A stretch of 64,000 bases of DNA from CAVWUA01 sp963758025 (GCA_963758025.1 CAVWUA010000015.1:62001-126000); one strand, 5' to 3'; positions 12,279 to 22,881 are shown, counted from the first letter of the stretch. The notes: generated by a model from the sequence alone, not told the origin. Program-made: numbers and translations.

Positions 12279-13901
12279 ATGCCGCGATTCACCATCTCCC
12301 GTGGGCTTGCCCTCGCCCTCGCGTTTGGCCTCGGCGCCCGAGACGCACACGGACAGGGGCCAGCCGCGCTGGCCGATGAAATCATCATCATCTCGGCGGG
12401 CGAGCGGGCCAAGCAGCGGGAGCGGGATGCCACCCACCTCGGTCCGATCCACGGCTCGGTCGAGCGGCCCTTCCCGACGACGCCGGGGGCCGACGAGGCC
12501 CGGCTGGGCGAGCGCCTGCCCGAGCTTCGGCCGCTCGACGTCTTGCAGGCGGCCGCGCGGCAGGTCCCGGCGGGGACGAATGTCGAGCAACGGTCCGCGA
12601 TAGCTCCGCCCGCTCTCGCGGAGTCGGCCCAGCCGGAAGTCCCCCTATATGGTCCTCTGGCCATCAGCGCCGTCGAGGATGAGGGACCGCCGGACGGCTT
12701 GACCCTGGAGCAGGCGATCGCCCGGCTGGTCGCCGTCAATCCCGACCTGTCCGTCAAGTTCCGCGAAATCCCCAAGGCCGACGCCGACATCCTCACCGCC
12801 GGGCTTTGGGCCAATCCGCTGCTCTTCTCCAGCGCCAGCGGCGTCCCTTACGGCAGCTACTCGCCAACCCGCCCCGGCTCGAACGGCTACAGCATCACCC
12901 TGGTCCAGCCGTTCGACATCAACGGCAAGATCCGCGCCCGGACCCAACTGGCCAGGGCCGGCAAGCAGGTGCTCGGAGCGCAGTATCAGGACGCCGTCCG
13001 GCTGGAGGTCGAGAACCTGCACGCGGCCTGGGCCGACATCCTGGCGGTTCGCACGACCGTCCGCTACCTCCAGACGAGCCAGGCGAACTACAAGGCGCTG
13101 CTGCGGACCACGGAGGACCGCGTCCGGCGCGGGGCGGCCCCGGAGTTCGAGCTGGATACGGTCCTGATCGGCCGCGACCAGGTGGAGAACGCCCTGGAGG
13201 AAGCCGTCACGAGGCTGCGGCAGGCCAAGCGCCGGCTCGCGGTTCTGCTGGCGATCCCGCCGGCTCAGGCCGACGCCATCGAGCTGCGCGGGACGCTCCG
13301 CGACATGGTCCCGCCGCCGCCTCCGTCCGAGGAACTGGTCCGCCTGGCCCTGTGCAACCGGCCCGACCTGGCCGCGTATCGCCTGGGCGTCCGGGCGGCG
13401 ACGGCGAACGTCGAGCTTCAGCGCCGCGAGCGGTTCCCCGACGTCTTCGCGCTCTACACCCCCTACGAGTTCGCCGCGAACAACGACGATCCCAGGGCTC
13501 GGAGCGCCACGTCCTGGGGGGCCGGGATCTTCGCCACGATCCCGATCGCCAACCGCAACCAGGGAAACATCCGACGCGCCCACGAGAACGTCATCCAGAC
13601 CCAGATGGAGGTGGCCGCCATCGAGCGGACGGTCGCCGCCGAGGTCGAGAACGCCGCGCTCGAATACCACTCGTCCCGCGCCGCGGTCGAGCGGATCGAG
13701 CGGTCCACCCTGCCGAGGGCCGAGCACCGCCTGGAAGACATCCGGCGCCTGTACAGCGAGGGCCAGGAAAACCTCGACCGATACCTCAACGCCCAGCGCG
13801 ACTTCAACGAGGTCGTCCGCCAGTACCGCGATGCCCTCCTGCGGCACCGGCGGGCGATGCTCGCGCTGAACACGGTGGTCGGCCTGCGGCTGATGCCTTG
13901 A
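12279..13901 (+). CDS. TolC/CzcC-type outer membrane efflux protein
   Basis: A 540-residue intact protein. ATG at 12279 follows a strong ribosome site (AGGAGG at 12263-12268) and begins a signal peptide (MPRFTISRGLALALAFGL) ending near AHGQ. After a linker, two outer-membrane-efflux repeats follow, with the family-typical ILTAGLWANPLLFSSASG, LVQPFDINGKIRARTQLA and FNEVVRQYRDALLRHRRAM. The long coiled-coil helices expected of the TolC periplasmic barrel are evident from regular Ala/Glu/Arg repeats. It lies upstream of the small Cys protein, adaptor and RND pump on the same strand, so it is the likely outer membrane exit duct of that metal efflux system. Confidence 0.88.
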   Translation: MPRFTISRGLALALAFGLGARDAHGQGPAALADEIIIISAGERAKQRERDATHLGPIHGSVERPFPTTPGADEARLGERLPELRPLDVLQAAARQVPAGTNVEQRSAIAPPALAESAQPEVPLYGPLAISAVEDEGPPDGLTLEQAIARLVAVNPDLSVKFREIPKADADILTAGLWANPLLFSSASGVPYGSYSPTRPGSNGYSITLVQPFDINGKIRARTQLARAGKQVLGAQYQDAVRLEVENLHAAWADILAVRTTVRYLQTSQANYKALLRTTEDRVRRGAAPEFELDTVLIGRDQVENALEEAVTRLRQAKRRLAVLLAIPPAQADAIELRGTLRDMVPPPPPSEELVRLALCNRPDLAAYRLGVRAATANVELQRRERFPDVFALYTPYEFAANNDDPRARSATSWGAGIFATIPIANRNQGNIRRAHENVIQTQMEVAAIERTVAAEVENAALEYHSSRAAVERIERSTLPRAEHRLEDIRRLYSEGQENLDRYLNAQRDFNEVVRQYRDALLRHRRAMLALNTVVGLRLMP

Positions 13902-13944
13902 TCCCCACGCCTGATGCTGTTAACAGATCATCGTAGAGAAAAAG

Positions 13945-13961
13945 GTGGGCAGTGCCCACCC
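13945..13961. repeat. Short perfect palindrome (hairpin)
   Basis: GGTGGGCA-G-TGCCCACC forms an 8-bp perfect stem just after the efflux gene stop. It may act as a transcription terminator or be one copy of a dispersed palindromic repeat; only this copy was noticed in the window. Confidence 0.5.
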
Positions 13962-14053
13962 TACGGGAGATCTACATTTGTTCTAAAATTTAGCGATGAT
14001 GGGCTGGAAATTGGGTTGGATTGACCGACGGCGCGGGTTCCGATTAGCATGGG

Positions 14054-14533
14054 GTGAGATCGAAGCGTAACTCTCTGGGGATGATTGTGTTCCGATTCGC
14101 GGTCGTCATCGCGGTGGTGGGGCTGTTGCTGGCCGACCCGATTCTGTGTCGGGCGGGGGCGGCGGTCGGGCCCTGCGCCGAGACGTGCCGCTCGTTTCAC
14201 GCCACGTCGTCATCCCGCCCTGGTCCCACACATCCCGCCCACGACTCGGCCCACGGCTGCATCTGCCAGGGGGCGACCCGGAACGTGGACGCCAAGTCGT
14301 TCCCGGCGCTCGACCTCCCGACGCCCGATCTGTCCGGCGCGGCCGAGGGGACGACTCGTGCCGCTCACCCCGCCCGAGGCGACCAGGGCACCCTCGATTC
14401 GTCACTGCCACAGACGATCGACCGGACGGGCCGTCCGCATCGTGCGGCAATCGTTCCTGTTCTGACTCCGGAAACCCCAACGTCGGCGTTCGCCACGGTT
14501 CCAAAGAGGGTTTTTCCGGAGATCCGATCATGA
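14054..14533 (+). CDS. Small secreted Cys/His-containing protein of unknown function
   Basis: A 159-residue protein with an N-terminal hydrophobic export segment (VFRFAVVIAVVGLLLADPI). The mature part has paired cysteines and histidines (CRAGAAVGPCAETC; HDSAHGCICQGA) and a Pro-rich, low-complexity tail. Its stop overlaps the ATG of the adaptor gene (ATGA at 14530-14533), so it is coupled to the metal efflux operon. The Cys/His cluster suggests a periplasmic metal-binding role. That is inference; I recognise no named family. Confidence 0.6.
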   Translation: MRSKRNSLGMIVFRFAVVIAVVGLLLADPILCRAGAAVGPCAETCRSFHATSSSRPGPTHPAHDSAHGCICQGATRNVDAKSFPALDLPTPDLSGAAEGTTRAAHPARGDQGTLDSSLPQTIDRTGRPHRAAIVPVLTPETPTSAFATVPKRVFPEIRS

Positions 14534-16020
14534 CACGACCGATCCGTATCGCGCTTTTCGTCGCCAGCCTGGTCGGCGCCGCGGGGCTCGGCGCCTGGGC
14601 CATGTCGCTCGTGCGCGGGCGACCGGCCGCCGCCGCGAGCGAGGCCAGTCCGCACGAGGGACACGAGGAACATGAGGAACATGCCGAGGGGGTCGTCGAG
14701 ATGCCCCCGGCCAAGCAGGAGAGCGCCGGCATCGCGGTCGAGCCGGCCCGCCGCGGCGACCTGACGCTCACGAAGTGGGTCACCGGCAAGGTCGCCCCCA
14801 ACGAGGACCGCCTGGCGCACATCTACTCGCTCGTCGAGGGGACCGTCCACGCGGTCGAGGTCGGCTACGGCGACCGGGTCCGGGCGGGCGACGTCCTGGC
14901 GATGATCGACAGCAAGGAGGTCGGCCAGGCGAAGCTCGACTCTCGTGCAGAACCGGCTCGACGTCCGCATCGCCCAGGTCAACCTCGACTGGAAGCGGAC
15001 GATCGCCGAGAACACGCAGGCGTTGATCCAGGCCCTGGACGAGAAGATCACGCCGCAGGAGATCGCCGAGCGGTTCCGCGACAAGCCGATGGGCACGTAC
15101 CGCGAGGAGCTGGTCTCGGCCTACGCCCGCTGTTCCAGACCCGCGCCGAGTTCGAACGGACGCAGTCCCTCTCGCAGCGGGGCAGCATCAGCCAGCGGGA
15201 GTTCGAGAAGGCCAAGGCCGACTTCGAGGCCGCCCAGGCGACCTACAACGCCCTGAAGGAACAGGCCCGGTTCACCACCGAGCAGGAGCTGATCCAGGCC
15301 CAGCAGACGCTGGAGCAGGCCAAGGTCGCCGAGGGGGCGAGCCGCTCGGCACTCTACATTCTCGGCTACGGCGAGGAGACGGTCGGCCGGATGGACCCGC
15401 TCGGCGAGGGGGAGGAGGTCGCCCACTACGCGATCCACGCCCCGTTCGACGGCACGATCCTGGAAAAAGACGTCGTCGTCGAGGAGCGTGTCGGACCGCA
15501 GACGAAGCTCTTCGACCTGGCCGACCTGGCGACCGTCTGGGTCCAGGCCGACATCTACGAGAAGGACCTGGCCGGCCTGGAGGGCCTGCAAGGGAAGGCG
15601 ATCCGGTTCCGCTCCTCGGCCTATGCCGAGCGGACCTTCGCGGCGACGGTCTTCTACACGGGCGAGGTCGTGGACCCGGAGACGCGGACGGTCCGCATGA
15701 TGGCCGAGGCCGAGAACCCCGACCGGCTCCTCAAGCCGGGGCTGTTCGTCGAGATCGAGCTGCCGGTCGGCACGGCCAGCGAGGTCGTGCAGGTGCCGAC
15801 GTCGGCGGTCCAGACCGACGAGGGAGAGACCTTCGTCTTCGTGCGGCAGGCCCCCGACGAGTTCGTGCGCCGGGACGTGATCCTGGGCCGGGAAGGGGCC
15901 AACGTCGTCGAGGTCGTCGAGGGTCTGCGCGGCGGCGAGCCGGTGGCGGTGCAGGGGGCCTTCGCCCTGAAGGCCGAGCTGAAGCGGGGCGAGCTGGCCG
16001 AGGGGGGACATCACCACTGA
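14530..16020 (+). CDS. czcB: HlyD/CzcB-CusB-type periplasmic adaptor (two compensating frameshifts)
   Basis: Membrane-fusion subunit of a heavy-metal RND efflux system. It starts MTRPIRIALFVASLVGAAGL (anchor or signal), followed by a His/Glu-rich segment (HEGHEEHEEHAEG) and a terminal GGHHH, both plausible metal-binding sequences. The lipoyl/barrel-sandwich half (GTVHAVEVGYGDRVRAGDVL), the coiled-coil hairpin (FEKAKADFEAAQATYNALK) and the beta-barrel region (AIHAPFDGTILEKDVVVEE; GLFVEIELPVG) are clear. Between about 14940 and 15130 the frame moves +1 and then back; the corrected stretch reads LVQNRLDVRIAQVNLDWKRT. It sits between the small Cys protein (4-bp overlap) and the RND pump (94 bp). 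Metal specificity cannot be read directly. Confidence 0.85.
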   Translation: MTRPIRIALFVASLVGAAGLGAWAMSLVRGRPAAAASEASPHEGHEEHEEHAEGVVEMPPAKQESAGIAVEPARRGDLTLTKWVTGKVAPNEDRLAHIYSLVEGTVHAVEVGYGDRVRAGDVLAMIDSKEVGQAKLDSRAEPARRPHRPGQPRLEADDRREHAGVDPGPGREDHAAGDRRAVPRQADGHVPRGAGLGLRPLFQTRAEFERTQSLSQRGSISQREFEKAKADFEAAQATYNALKEQARFTTEQELIQAQQTLEQAKVAEGASRSALYILGYGEETVGRMDPLGEGEEVAHYAIHAPFDGTILEKDVVVEERVGPQTKLFDLADLATVWVQADIYEKDLAGLEGLQGKAIRFRSSAYAERTFAATVFYTGEVVDPETRTVRMMAEAENPDRLLKPGLFVEIELPVGTASEVVQVPTSAVQTDEGETFVFVRQAPDEFVRRDVILGREGANVVEVVEGLRGGEPVAVQGAFALKAELKRGELAEGGHHH

Positions 16021-16114
16021 CGCGCCTTTTTTTTCGAGGCGGAAGCCCGAAGAAGACGCGTCGCGAGTTGATTCCCGATCCCTCCCCAGTCCCCTGATTC
16101 CGAGGCCCGGTCCC

Positions 16115-19100
16115 ATGCTCAACAAGATCATCGAGTTCTCGCTGCGCAACCGTTTCCTGGTGCTGGTGCTCACCCTCCTGCTGATCGGCTCCGGGATCTT
16201 CGCCGTCCTCCGCTTGCCGATCGACGCGGTGCCCGACCTGACGAACATCCAGGTCCAGGTCCTGACCAACGCCCCCGCGCTCGGCCCGCTGGAGGTCGAG
16301 CAGTACATCACCTTCCCGGTCGAGACCGCGATGAGCGGCCTGCCACGTGTCGAGGAGATCCGCTCCACCTCGCGGTTCGGGCTGTCCGCCGTCACCGTCA
16401 TCTTCGAGGAAGGGACGGACATCTACTGGGCCCGCGCCTTGATCCTGGAACGGCTGGCTCAGGCCCGCGACGCCATCCCACCCGGTTATGGCGAGCCGGA
16501 GATGGCCCCGATCTCGACCGGCCTGGGAGAGATTTACCAGTTCGAGGTCCGCGGCGAGGGATACTCCTTGATGGAGCTGCGGACGATCCTCGACTGGTAC
16601 GTCGCCTATCAGCTCAAGACCGTGCCGGGGCTGGTCGAGGTCAACACCTTCGGCGGCGAGTTGAAGACCTATGAGGTTCAGGTGGACCCCGAGCGGCTGC
16701 TCAACTTCGGCATCTCGATGAACCAGGTCTTCGAGGCCCTCCGGCGCAACAACGCCAACGAGGGGGGTGGCTACATCGTCCACTACGACGAGCAGCGGAT
16801 CGTCCGGGGCCAGGGGCTGATCCAGTCGCTCGACGATCTCGGCGCCGTGGTCCTGGCGAGCCGTGAGGACGGCACGCCGATCCACGTCCGCGACGTGGCC
16901 AGAGTCCGCTTCGCGCCGATGATCCGCCAGGGGGCCGTCACCCGCGACGGCCGCGGCGAGGCCGTCACCGGCATCTGCATGATGCTCATGGGAGAGAACG
17001 CCCGCGTGGTCGCCGACCGCGTCCAGGAGGAGATCGAGCGGATCGAGCCGAGCCTGCCGCCGGGCGTGACGATCGAGACGTTTTACGACCGCACCGACCT
17101 CGTGCGCCGGACGATCATGACGGTCCTGAAGAACCTCTCCGAAGGGGGCCTGCTGGTGATCGTCATCCTGTTCCTGCTGCTGGGCAACCTGCGGGCCGGG
17201 CTGGTGGTGGCGTGCGCGATCCCGCTGGCGATGTTCTTCGCCGTGAACAACATGGTGTACTGGGGGATCGCCGGCAGCCTGATGAGCCTGGGGGCGATCG
17301 ACTTCGGCCTGGTGGTCGATAGCTCGGTCATCATGATCGAGAACTGCGTGCGGCGGCTCTCCGGCCACGGCCCCGCCGAGGACGAGCACCGCCCCTTGCT
17401 CGACGTGGTGCGCGACGCGGCCATCGAGGTGCGCAAGCCGACCATGTTCGGCGAGTTGATCATCACGATCGTCTATCTGCCGATCCTGCGCTTCAGGGCA
17501 TGGAAGGAAAGCTGTTCCGGCCGATGGCCCTGACGGTCATCTTCGCCCTGGCCGGCTCGATGATCCTCTCCTTGACCTTGATGCCGGTGCTCGCGTCGCT
17601 CGCCCTGCGGCGGCCGCGCGACCCGGTTCATCCGGTCGTCGGCTGGTGTCGTCGGCATCGCCTGCTCACGTCATTATTCATTGCCGCCGTCTCGGTCGGG
17701 CTGCCGCTGGGCCTGATCCTCACGAACCTCGGCGTGCCCGCGGCTCGCCTCGGCCAACCCTGGGAAATTTACGCCCTTTTACGCGAACACTTGCCGACCG
17801 AGGAACTCATTCTCCTGCTGGTGATGCCCGCGCTGCTGCTCGGCCTGGCCCTGTCGGCGATCTTTCTGGGCGGGCCGGTGCAGGAGAGGGAGGTCTTCCT
17901 GGTCCGCTGGGCCGGTGCGCTTTACGAGCCGGTCCTGCGACGGGTCCTGCGCCACCCGTTGCTGACGTTCGTCACGGCCGTCGCGATCTTCGCCGCGAGC
18001 CTCTGGGTCGCCAGGGACCTGGGGGCGGAGTTCATGCCGAAGCTCGACGAGGGGGCCGTCGCCCTGCAGGCGTGGCGCTTGCCGAGCGTGGCGCTGGAGA
18101 AGTCGATCAAGGATACGACCCGGATCGAACAGGTGCTCATGGCGTTTCCCGAGGTCGAGACCGCCGTCTCGCGGACCGGCCGGGCGGAGATCGCCACCGA
18201 CCCGATGGGGGTGGAGATCAGCGACATCATCGTGATGCTGCACCCGCAGGAGGAGTGGACGACCCTCGACAGCCCGGACAACCTGGCGCGGGTCATGCGA
18301 ACGGTGCTCCCGGAGGAGGACCTCACCGCGCTCCGGCGCCGGGCCGAGGCGATCTTCGCCGAGTTCGAGGAACGGAACCTGTTCAACCCCAAGGACAAGC
18401 TGGTCGTGGCGTTCGACGAGCTACTCAACGCGGTCGTGCCGGGCAACATCTTCAGCTATTCGCAGCCGATCGAGCTGCGGGTGCAGGAGCTGGTCGCCGG
18501 GGTCCGCTCCGACCTGGGGATCAGCCTGTACGGCGATGACCTGGACGTGCTCAAGCGGAAGGGGGATGAGATCGTCGCCGTGCTCCGGACGGTTCCCGGC
18601 GCCGCCGAGGCCAAGGCGCAGCAGATCGCCGGATTGCCGGTCCTGCGCGTGGATGTCGATCGCGGCGCGATTGCCCGCTACGGGGTCAACGCGGCGGACG
18701 TGCTCGATGCCGTGGCGGCCATCGGCGGCAAGATCGTCAGCCAGGTTTTCGAGGGGCAGAAGCGGTTCGCCTTGCAGGTCCGTTTCCCTCCCGACGTGCG
18801 CCGGGACCTGGAGACCTTGCGGCGGATCAAGGTCTCGGACCCGCGGGGTCGGCAGATTCCGCTGGAGCAGTTGGCCAGCCTGAGCATCGACCAGGGGCCC
18901 TTGCAGATCTTCCGGCAGAAGATCCGCCGCCGCCACCTGATCGAGTGCAACGTGCGGGGCCGCGACGTCGCCAGTTTCGTCGCCGAGGCGCAGCGGCGGA
19001 TCGCCGAGGAGGTGGACCTGCCGCCGGGCTACTCGCTGCACTGGGGCGGGCAGTTCGAGAACCTCGTCTCGGCCTCGCGGCGCCTGGCGATCGTGGTGCC

Positions 19101-19599
19101 GCTGGCCCTGGGCCTGATCTTCATCCTGCTGTATTCGACGTTCAACTCGGCAAGGCTGGCGGCCCTGATCTACCTGGCCGTGCCGATGGCGGCGATCGGC
19201 GGAATCTTCGCCCTCGCCTTGCGCGGGATGCCGTTCTCGATCTCGGCGGGGGTCGGCTTCATCGCGCTGTTTGGCGTGGCCGTCCTGAACGGCCTCGTCC
19301 TGGTCAGCTATGCCGAGCACATCCGCGAACAGGGGGAGGCCCCCGAGGCGGCGGCCCTTGAGGCGGGTAAGGTCCGCCTGCGGCCGGTTCTGACGACCGC
19401 CCTCGTCGCCAGCCTGGGATTCCTGCCCATGGCCATCGCGACCAGCGCCGGCGCGGAGGTCCAGCGCCCCCTGGCGACGGTGGTCATCGGCGGCCTGATC
19501 AGCTCGACGCTCCTGACGTTGCTGGTGGTCCCGGCCATCTACCACTGGTTCGTGCCGCCGGCCCAGCCCCTGACGGAAGCCCCGGAGCCCGCCGTGTAG
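16115..19599 (+). CDS. czcA: CzcA/CusA-family heavy-metal RND efflux pump (frameshift near 17492)
   Basis: Inner-membrane proton-driven metal exporter of about 1160 residues. It opens with MLNKIIEFSLRNRFLVLVLT (TM1), followed by porter motifs. TM4 carries DFGLVVDSSVIMIEN, matching the DFGx3D...EN signature of CzcA-like pumps rather than the CusA version. The second half repeats the fold (RDLGAEFMPKLDEGAVALQA; GVGFIALFGVAVLNGLVLVS). One G appears missing near 17492: the reading needs YLPILALQGMEGKLFRPMAL. About 100 residues with two extra hydrophobic stretches are inserted at 17620-17905, after TM6. The pump works with the adaptor and TolC-type protein upstream. The motif suggests divalent metals, whereas the nearby multicopper oxidase suggests copper. 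Confidence 0.9.
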
Positions 19600-20168
19600 G
19601 GGCAAGGATGATTGGCACATGAACTGCTGCCTTTTTCACGTATTGCCTGGACATCAACAGCGGAGAGAAGCGCACAATGGACCCAACCCGACGACGTGCG
19701 CTCTGGACATGTTTTTTCGGGGTAGGGTTGACGGGCACCGAACGCCTGAACGAAGTACTGCAACGCGGCCTTCAGCTCGCCGTTGCCGCCGCCGAACTGT
19801 TCGAGCAGCAAGCTGGCGAAGCGGGGATCGGGACCTGAGACACGGGCATTGAACTGCAGTTCCTTGACATGATAAAACATGCCTGCCTCCTGATGGTTTG
19901 ACGTTCGGTACGTCCTGTTCCTCGGAAAGCCGCCCCGATCGTCCATGGGCGAATGCCGATCGCTGTACTTGCAAGACCTGTACCGCCCCCGCCGTCCGGA
20001 ACCGTTGCGTTCCACGGCGCAGACGGCCTCGGTCGTCGGTGCGCTGTTTGCAAGCAAAGGCCGGTACCAATCCAGGGCAATCGTCGCGTTCCGCCGCCTG
20101 CCGGCGCGTCGGGGTCCGATCGAGAACGGTTCACCCGGCAGGGAGCCTGACGACCGGAGGAGAAAATC
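19600..20168. other. Gap between the RND pump and the Cys protein; holds a catalase remnant
   Basis: No intact gene was found. The only recognisable coding sequence is the minus-strand manganese catalase 5' fragment described separately. A ribosome site (GGAGGAGA) at the right edge serves the gene at 20169. Confidence 0.5.
19706..19880 (-). pseudogene. Manganese catalase, N-terminal remnant
   Basis: On the minus strand an ATG at 19880, behind a good AGGAGG site, starts MFYHVKELQFNARVSGPDPR, followed by FASLLLEQFGGGNGELKAALQYF. This is the highly conserved beginning of di-manganese (KatN-type) catalases. Similarity stops after PEK near 19706, where the family continues with YDLLMDIATEE; the remaining roughly 220 residues, including all later metal ligands, are absent. 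The abrupt loss next to the RND pump end suggests a deletion junction. It cannot encode an active enzyme. Confidence 0.8.
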
Positions 20169-20474
20169 ATGTTGATTTTTTCAGGAAGCAGCACCGCCCT
20201 CTCGGACTACTATCGCAACCGGCGAATCCAGGCCATCACCACGTGCGCGATGGCCTGCCAGGAGGCAGCCGAGCACTGTCGGCAACGGCTTGTGAGACAC
20301 GGCTCGACCGTTGTTCCACTGAGCCAGATCCACGACCACGCGACCGACTGCGGAGAAGTCTGCGAGCTCGCGTCGGCCCTGGCGACACGACGCGGTCCCC
20401 TGGCGACGCTGGCCCTGACACTCTGCGCCGAGCTTTGCCTCCAGTTGCGCCGAGACGTGCTCAGGAAACTGTGA
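20169..20474 (+). CDS. DUF326-like Cys-rich four-helix protein (possible copper-binding)
   Basis: A 101-residue protein with a strong GGAGGAGA ribosome site directly upstream. Cysteines occur in helix-spaced pairs: CAMACQEAAEHC, DCGEVCELASALA and LCAELC. The DCxxVCxLAxAL...LCAELC pattern matches the second half of DUF326/Csp-like copper-binding four-helix bundles, although fewer cysteines are present than in full copper storage proteins. Its position beside a metal efflux operon and a multicopper oxidase supports a copper-handling role. There is no signal peptide, so a cytoplasmic location is likely. Confidence 0.65.
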   Translation: MLIFSGSSTALSDYYRNRRIQAITTCAMACQEAAEHCRQRLVRHGSTVVPLSQIHDHATDCGEVCELASALATRRGPLATLALTLCAELCLQLRRDVLRKL

Positions 20475-20577
20475 ACCCGCTCTCGACGCACTCGCGCGGG
20501 TCTGCCGAGAGTCGGCGGATGCCTGCCGTAGGCTGACCGCGTCGGATCGTATTGAGCACACCGCTTGAGGTTCGCCG

Positions 20578-21135
20578 ATGCATATGCGAAACCGAATTCA
20601 GAATCAGAGGAAGCGACGACGAGCACTCCTGACATGTTCCCTCCTCGCCCTGGCCCTGGTCGCCGCGTCCCCTGGGGAGCCGCCGAGGCGGAATTCTGAC
20701 GAAGAGTTCGCGCTGAAGGCCGCCAGCGCCGGACAGATGGTCGTCGCCCTGGGCCGGAAGGCACGGATGCAGGCCCTGGATGCCGGGGTCAAGCGGTATG
20801 CCCGGCGCGTGGTGGAGGACCACCGCGGAGCCATGGACGAACTTCGAATCGCCGCCCGGGGCAAGCGGATCCCCCTCATGACCGCCATGACGGTCTCGCA
20901 TCAAGGTGCTGTGAACCGCTTGAGCCGGCTTCGCGGTGCGCGATTCGATCGCATGTACATCCCGCAGCAGGTCGAGGCTCACCGAAAGGCCGTGACGCTC
21001 TTCGAGGAGGAAATCCGTAGCGGTCACGATCCGGAGTTTCGGCGCTTCGCCGCGGCCATGTTGCCGACCTTGCGGGCGCACCTCCGCATGGCCCGGGCGC
21101 TGGAGGCGGAGGTCGAGGAAAATCCGCCCGATTGA
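20578..21135 (+). CDS. DUF4142 ferritin-like secreted protein
   Basis: A 185-residue protein. An Arg-rich n-region and hydrophobic core (RRALLTCSLLALALVAAS) form a signal peptide. The rest is helical and carries DUF4142 features: DEEFALKAASAGQMVVALG, VKRYARRVVEDHRGAMDEL and the C-terminal ARAL-EAEVEE helix. DUF4142 proteins are exported four-helix, ferritin-like proteins of unknown biochemical role, common in stress and metal regions. A second Met two codons downstream is an alternative start. Confidence 0.8.
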   Translation: MHMRNRIQNQRKRRRALLTCSLLALALVAASPGEPPRRNSDEEFALKAASAGQMVVALGRKARMQALDAGVKRYARRVVEDHRGAMDELRIAARGKRIPLMTAMTVSHQGAVNRLSRLRGARFDRMYIPQQVEAHRKAVTLFEEEIRSGHDPEFRRFAAAMLPTLRAHLRMARALEAEVEENPPD

Positions 21136-21178
21136 GCGAATTCAGAATATCGAGAATATCTTCACAGGAGAACCCGAG

Positions 21179-22694
21179 ATGTTCCAAAGCCGCCCCCTCC
21201 GCGCCGTGGTCCTGTGGCTCGCGGCCACGGCGGTCGTCACCGCCGCCGCGCAGGACAAGAAGCCGACGATCGCCCGCGAAGGGCAGGTCAAGGTGCCGGT
21301 GCCCGAGGTACCGAAGCCGGACCCGAAGGCGGCCCAGGTCCCCGACGGCTACCGGGTCGAGGCGGTCTGGACCGGCCTGACCTACCCGACGAGCGTCGAG
21401 ATCGACGCGGCGGGCACCGTCTATGTCGCCGAGGCCGGATACAGCTACGGCGACGCGCAGGCCCCGGCCGCATCCACCGACTCTTGCCCGACGGCCGGAA
21501 AGAGGTGTTCATCGACCAGGGGCTGGAAGGGCCGATCAACGACCTGCTCTGGACGGGCGACCGGCTCTACATCTCCCACCGCGGAATGATCTCGTTCTGG
21601 CGAAGCCGATGGACTGCACCACGTCGTCAAGGGGCTGCCCAGCTTCGGCTCGCACCAGAACAACCAGTTGACGCTGGGGCCGGACAAGAAGATCTACTTC
21701 GGCCAGGGCACGGCCACCAACTCGGGCGTCGTCGGCCTGGACAGCTTCAAGATGGGCTGGCTCAAGAAGCACCCTGACCAGCACGACGTCCCGGCCAGGG
21801 ACATCGTCCTCAAGGCAGGACGCGACGTTCCAGACGCCGGACCCGATCGAGGAGTTGAAGAATGGGCAGCATCGGCTCGTGGAGACCTCGCCGTTCCACC
21901 CGTTCGGCAAGACCGGCACGAAGGTCAAGGGGATGACCAAGGCCAACGGCACGATCCTGCGGATGAACCTCGACGGCGCGGGGCTGGAGGTCTATGCCTG
22001 GGGCCTGCGGAACCCGTTCGGCCTGCTCTGGGGGCCGGATGGCAAGCTCTACGCCTCGGAGCAGGGGTTCGACGAGCGCGGAAGCCGGCCGATCGCCAAC
22101 GCGCCGGATAACCTCTGGATCATCAAGCCAGGGGCCTGGTACGGCTGGCCCGATTATGCCTCGGGCATCCCGGTGACGGATGCGAAGTTCTTCTCCGAGC
22201 GAGGACCGGCGCCGAAGTTCGTGATGGCGGAGCACCCGCCGGTCGAGAAGCCGTTGCTGACGCTGCCCGTCCACTCCTCGGCGGCGAAGTTCGCCTTCAG
22301 CCCGGCGCACGGGACGTTCGGCTACTCCGGGCAGATGTTCCTGGCGCTCTTCGGCGACCTGACGCCGATGACCGGCACGGAGATGCGAGCCTCGGGCTTC
22401 CAGGTCGCCCGGGTCGATCTCCAGTCCGGCACGGTCGAGCCGTTCTTCCACGCGACGCCCGACTCGAAGGGCCCGCAGGGGGCCGAGTACGTCGCCACGG
22501 CCGGGCCGAAGCGGCCGATCGACGTGCTGTTCACGCCCCAGGGGGACCAGATGTTCGTCGTGGACTTCGGCGCCGTCGCGATGGTCGAGACGGCGACCGG
22601 CCCCGAGGCGCACCCGATCCCCGGCACCGGCGTGCTCTGGCGGATCTACCGCGAGGGGTCTCAGCCCCGGCCGCTCGGGTTCGGGACGAAGTAG
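21179..22694 (+). CDS. PQQ/sorbosone-dehydrogenase-like beta-propeller protein (three frameshifts)
   Basis: A secreted protein of about 505 residues with signal peptide MFQSRPLRAVVLWLAATAVV. Propeller motifs typical of glucose/sorbosone dehydrogenases are present: YRVEAVWTGLTYPTSVEID, GPINDLLWTGDRLYISH, VYAWGLRNPFGLLWGPDG, APDNLWIIKPGAWYGWPDY and QMFVVDFGAVAMVE. The frame must change near 21462, 21598 and 21815; each corrected junction reads smoothly (for example AQAPARIHRLLPDGRKEVF). The family oxidises sugars or aldehydes with PQQ or acts as a non-enzymatic propeller; the substrate is unknown. It lies upstream of the multicopper oxidase on the same strand. Confidence 0.78.
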
Positions 22695-22881
22695 AGCCAA
22701 GGTTCGCCGCGCACGCTCACTGTCCGTCCGGTCGTGAGAACTCCTATGACCGGAGCCCGAGCGGTCCCTTGCGCGGATTCCGCGTTTCGTCCGGCCGCTC
22801 GCGTTCCGATCCAGAATAAGAAGAGGAGCTTTGGCGAGCGTCTTGCTCCCATTCCCCGACTGGACGCGCGGAGGCTATCGG

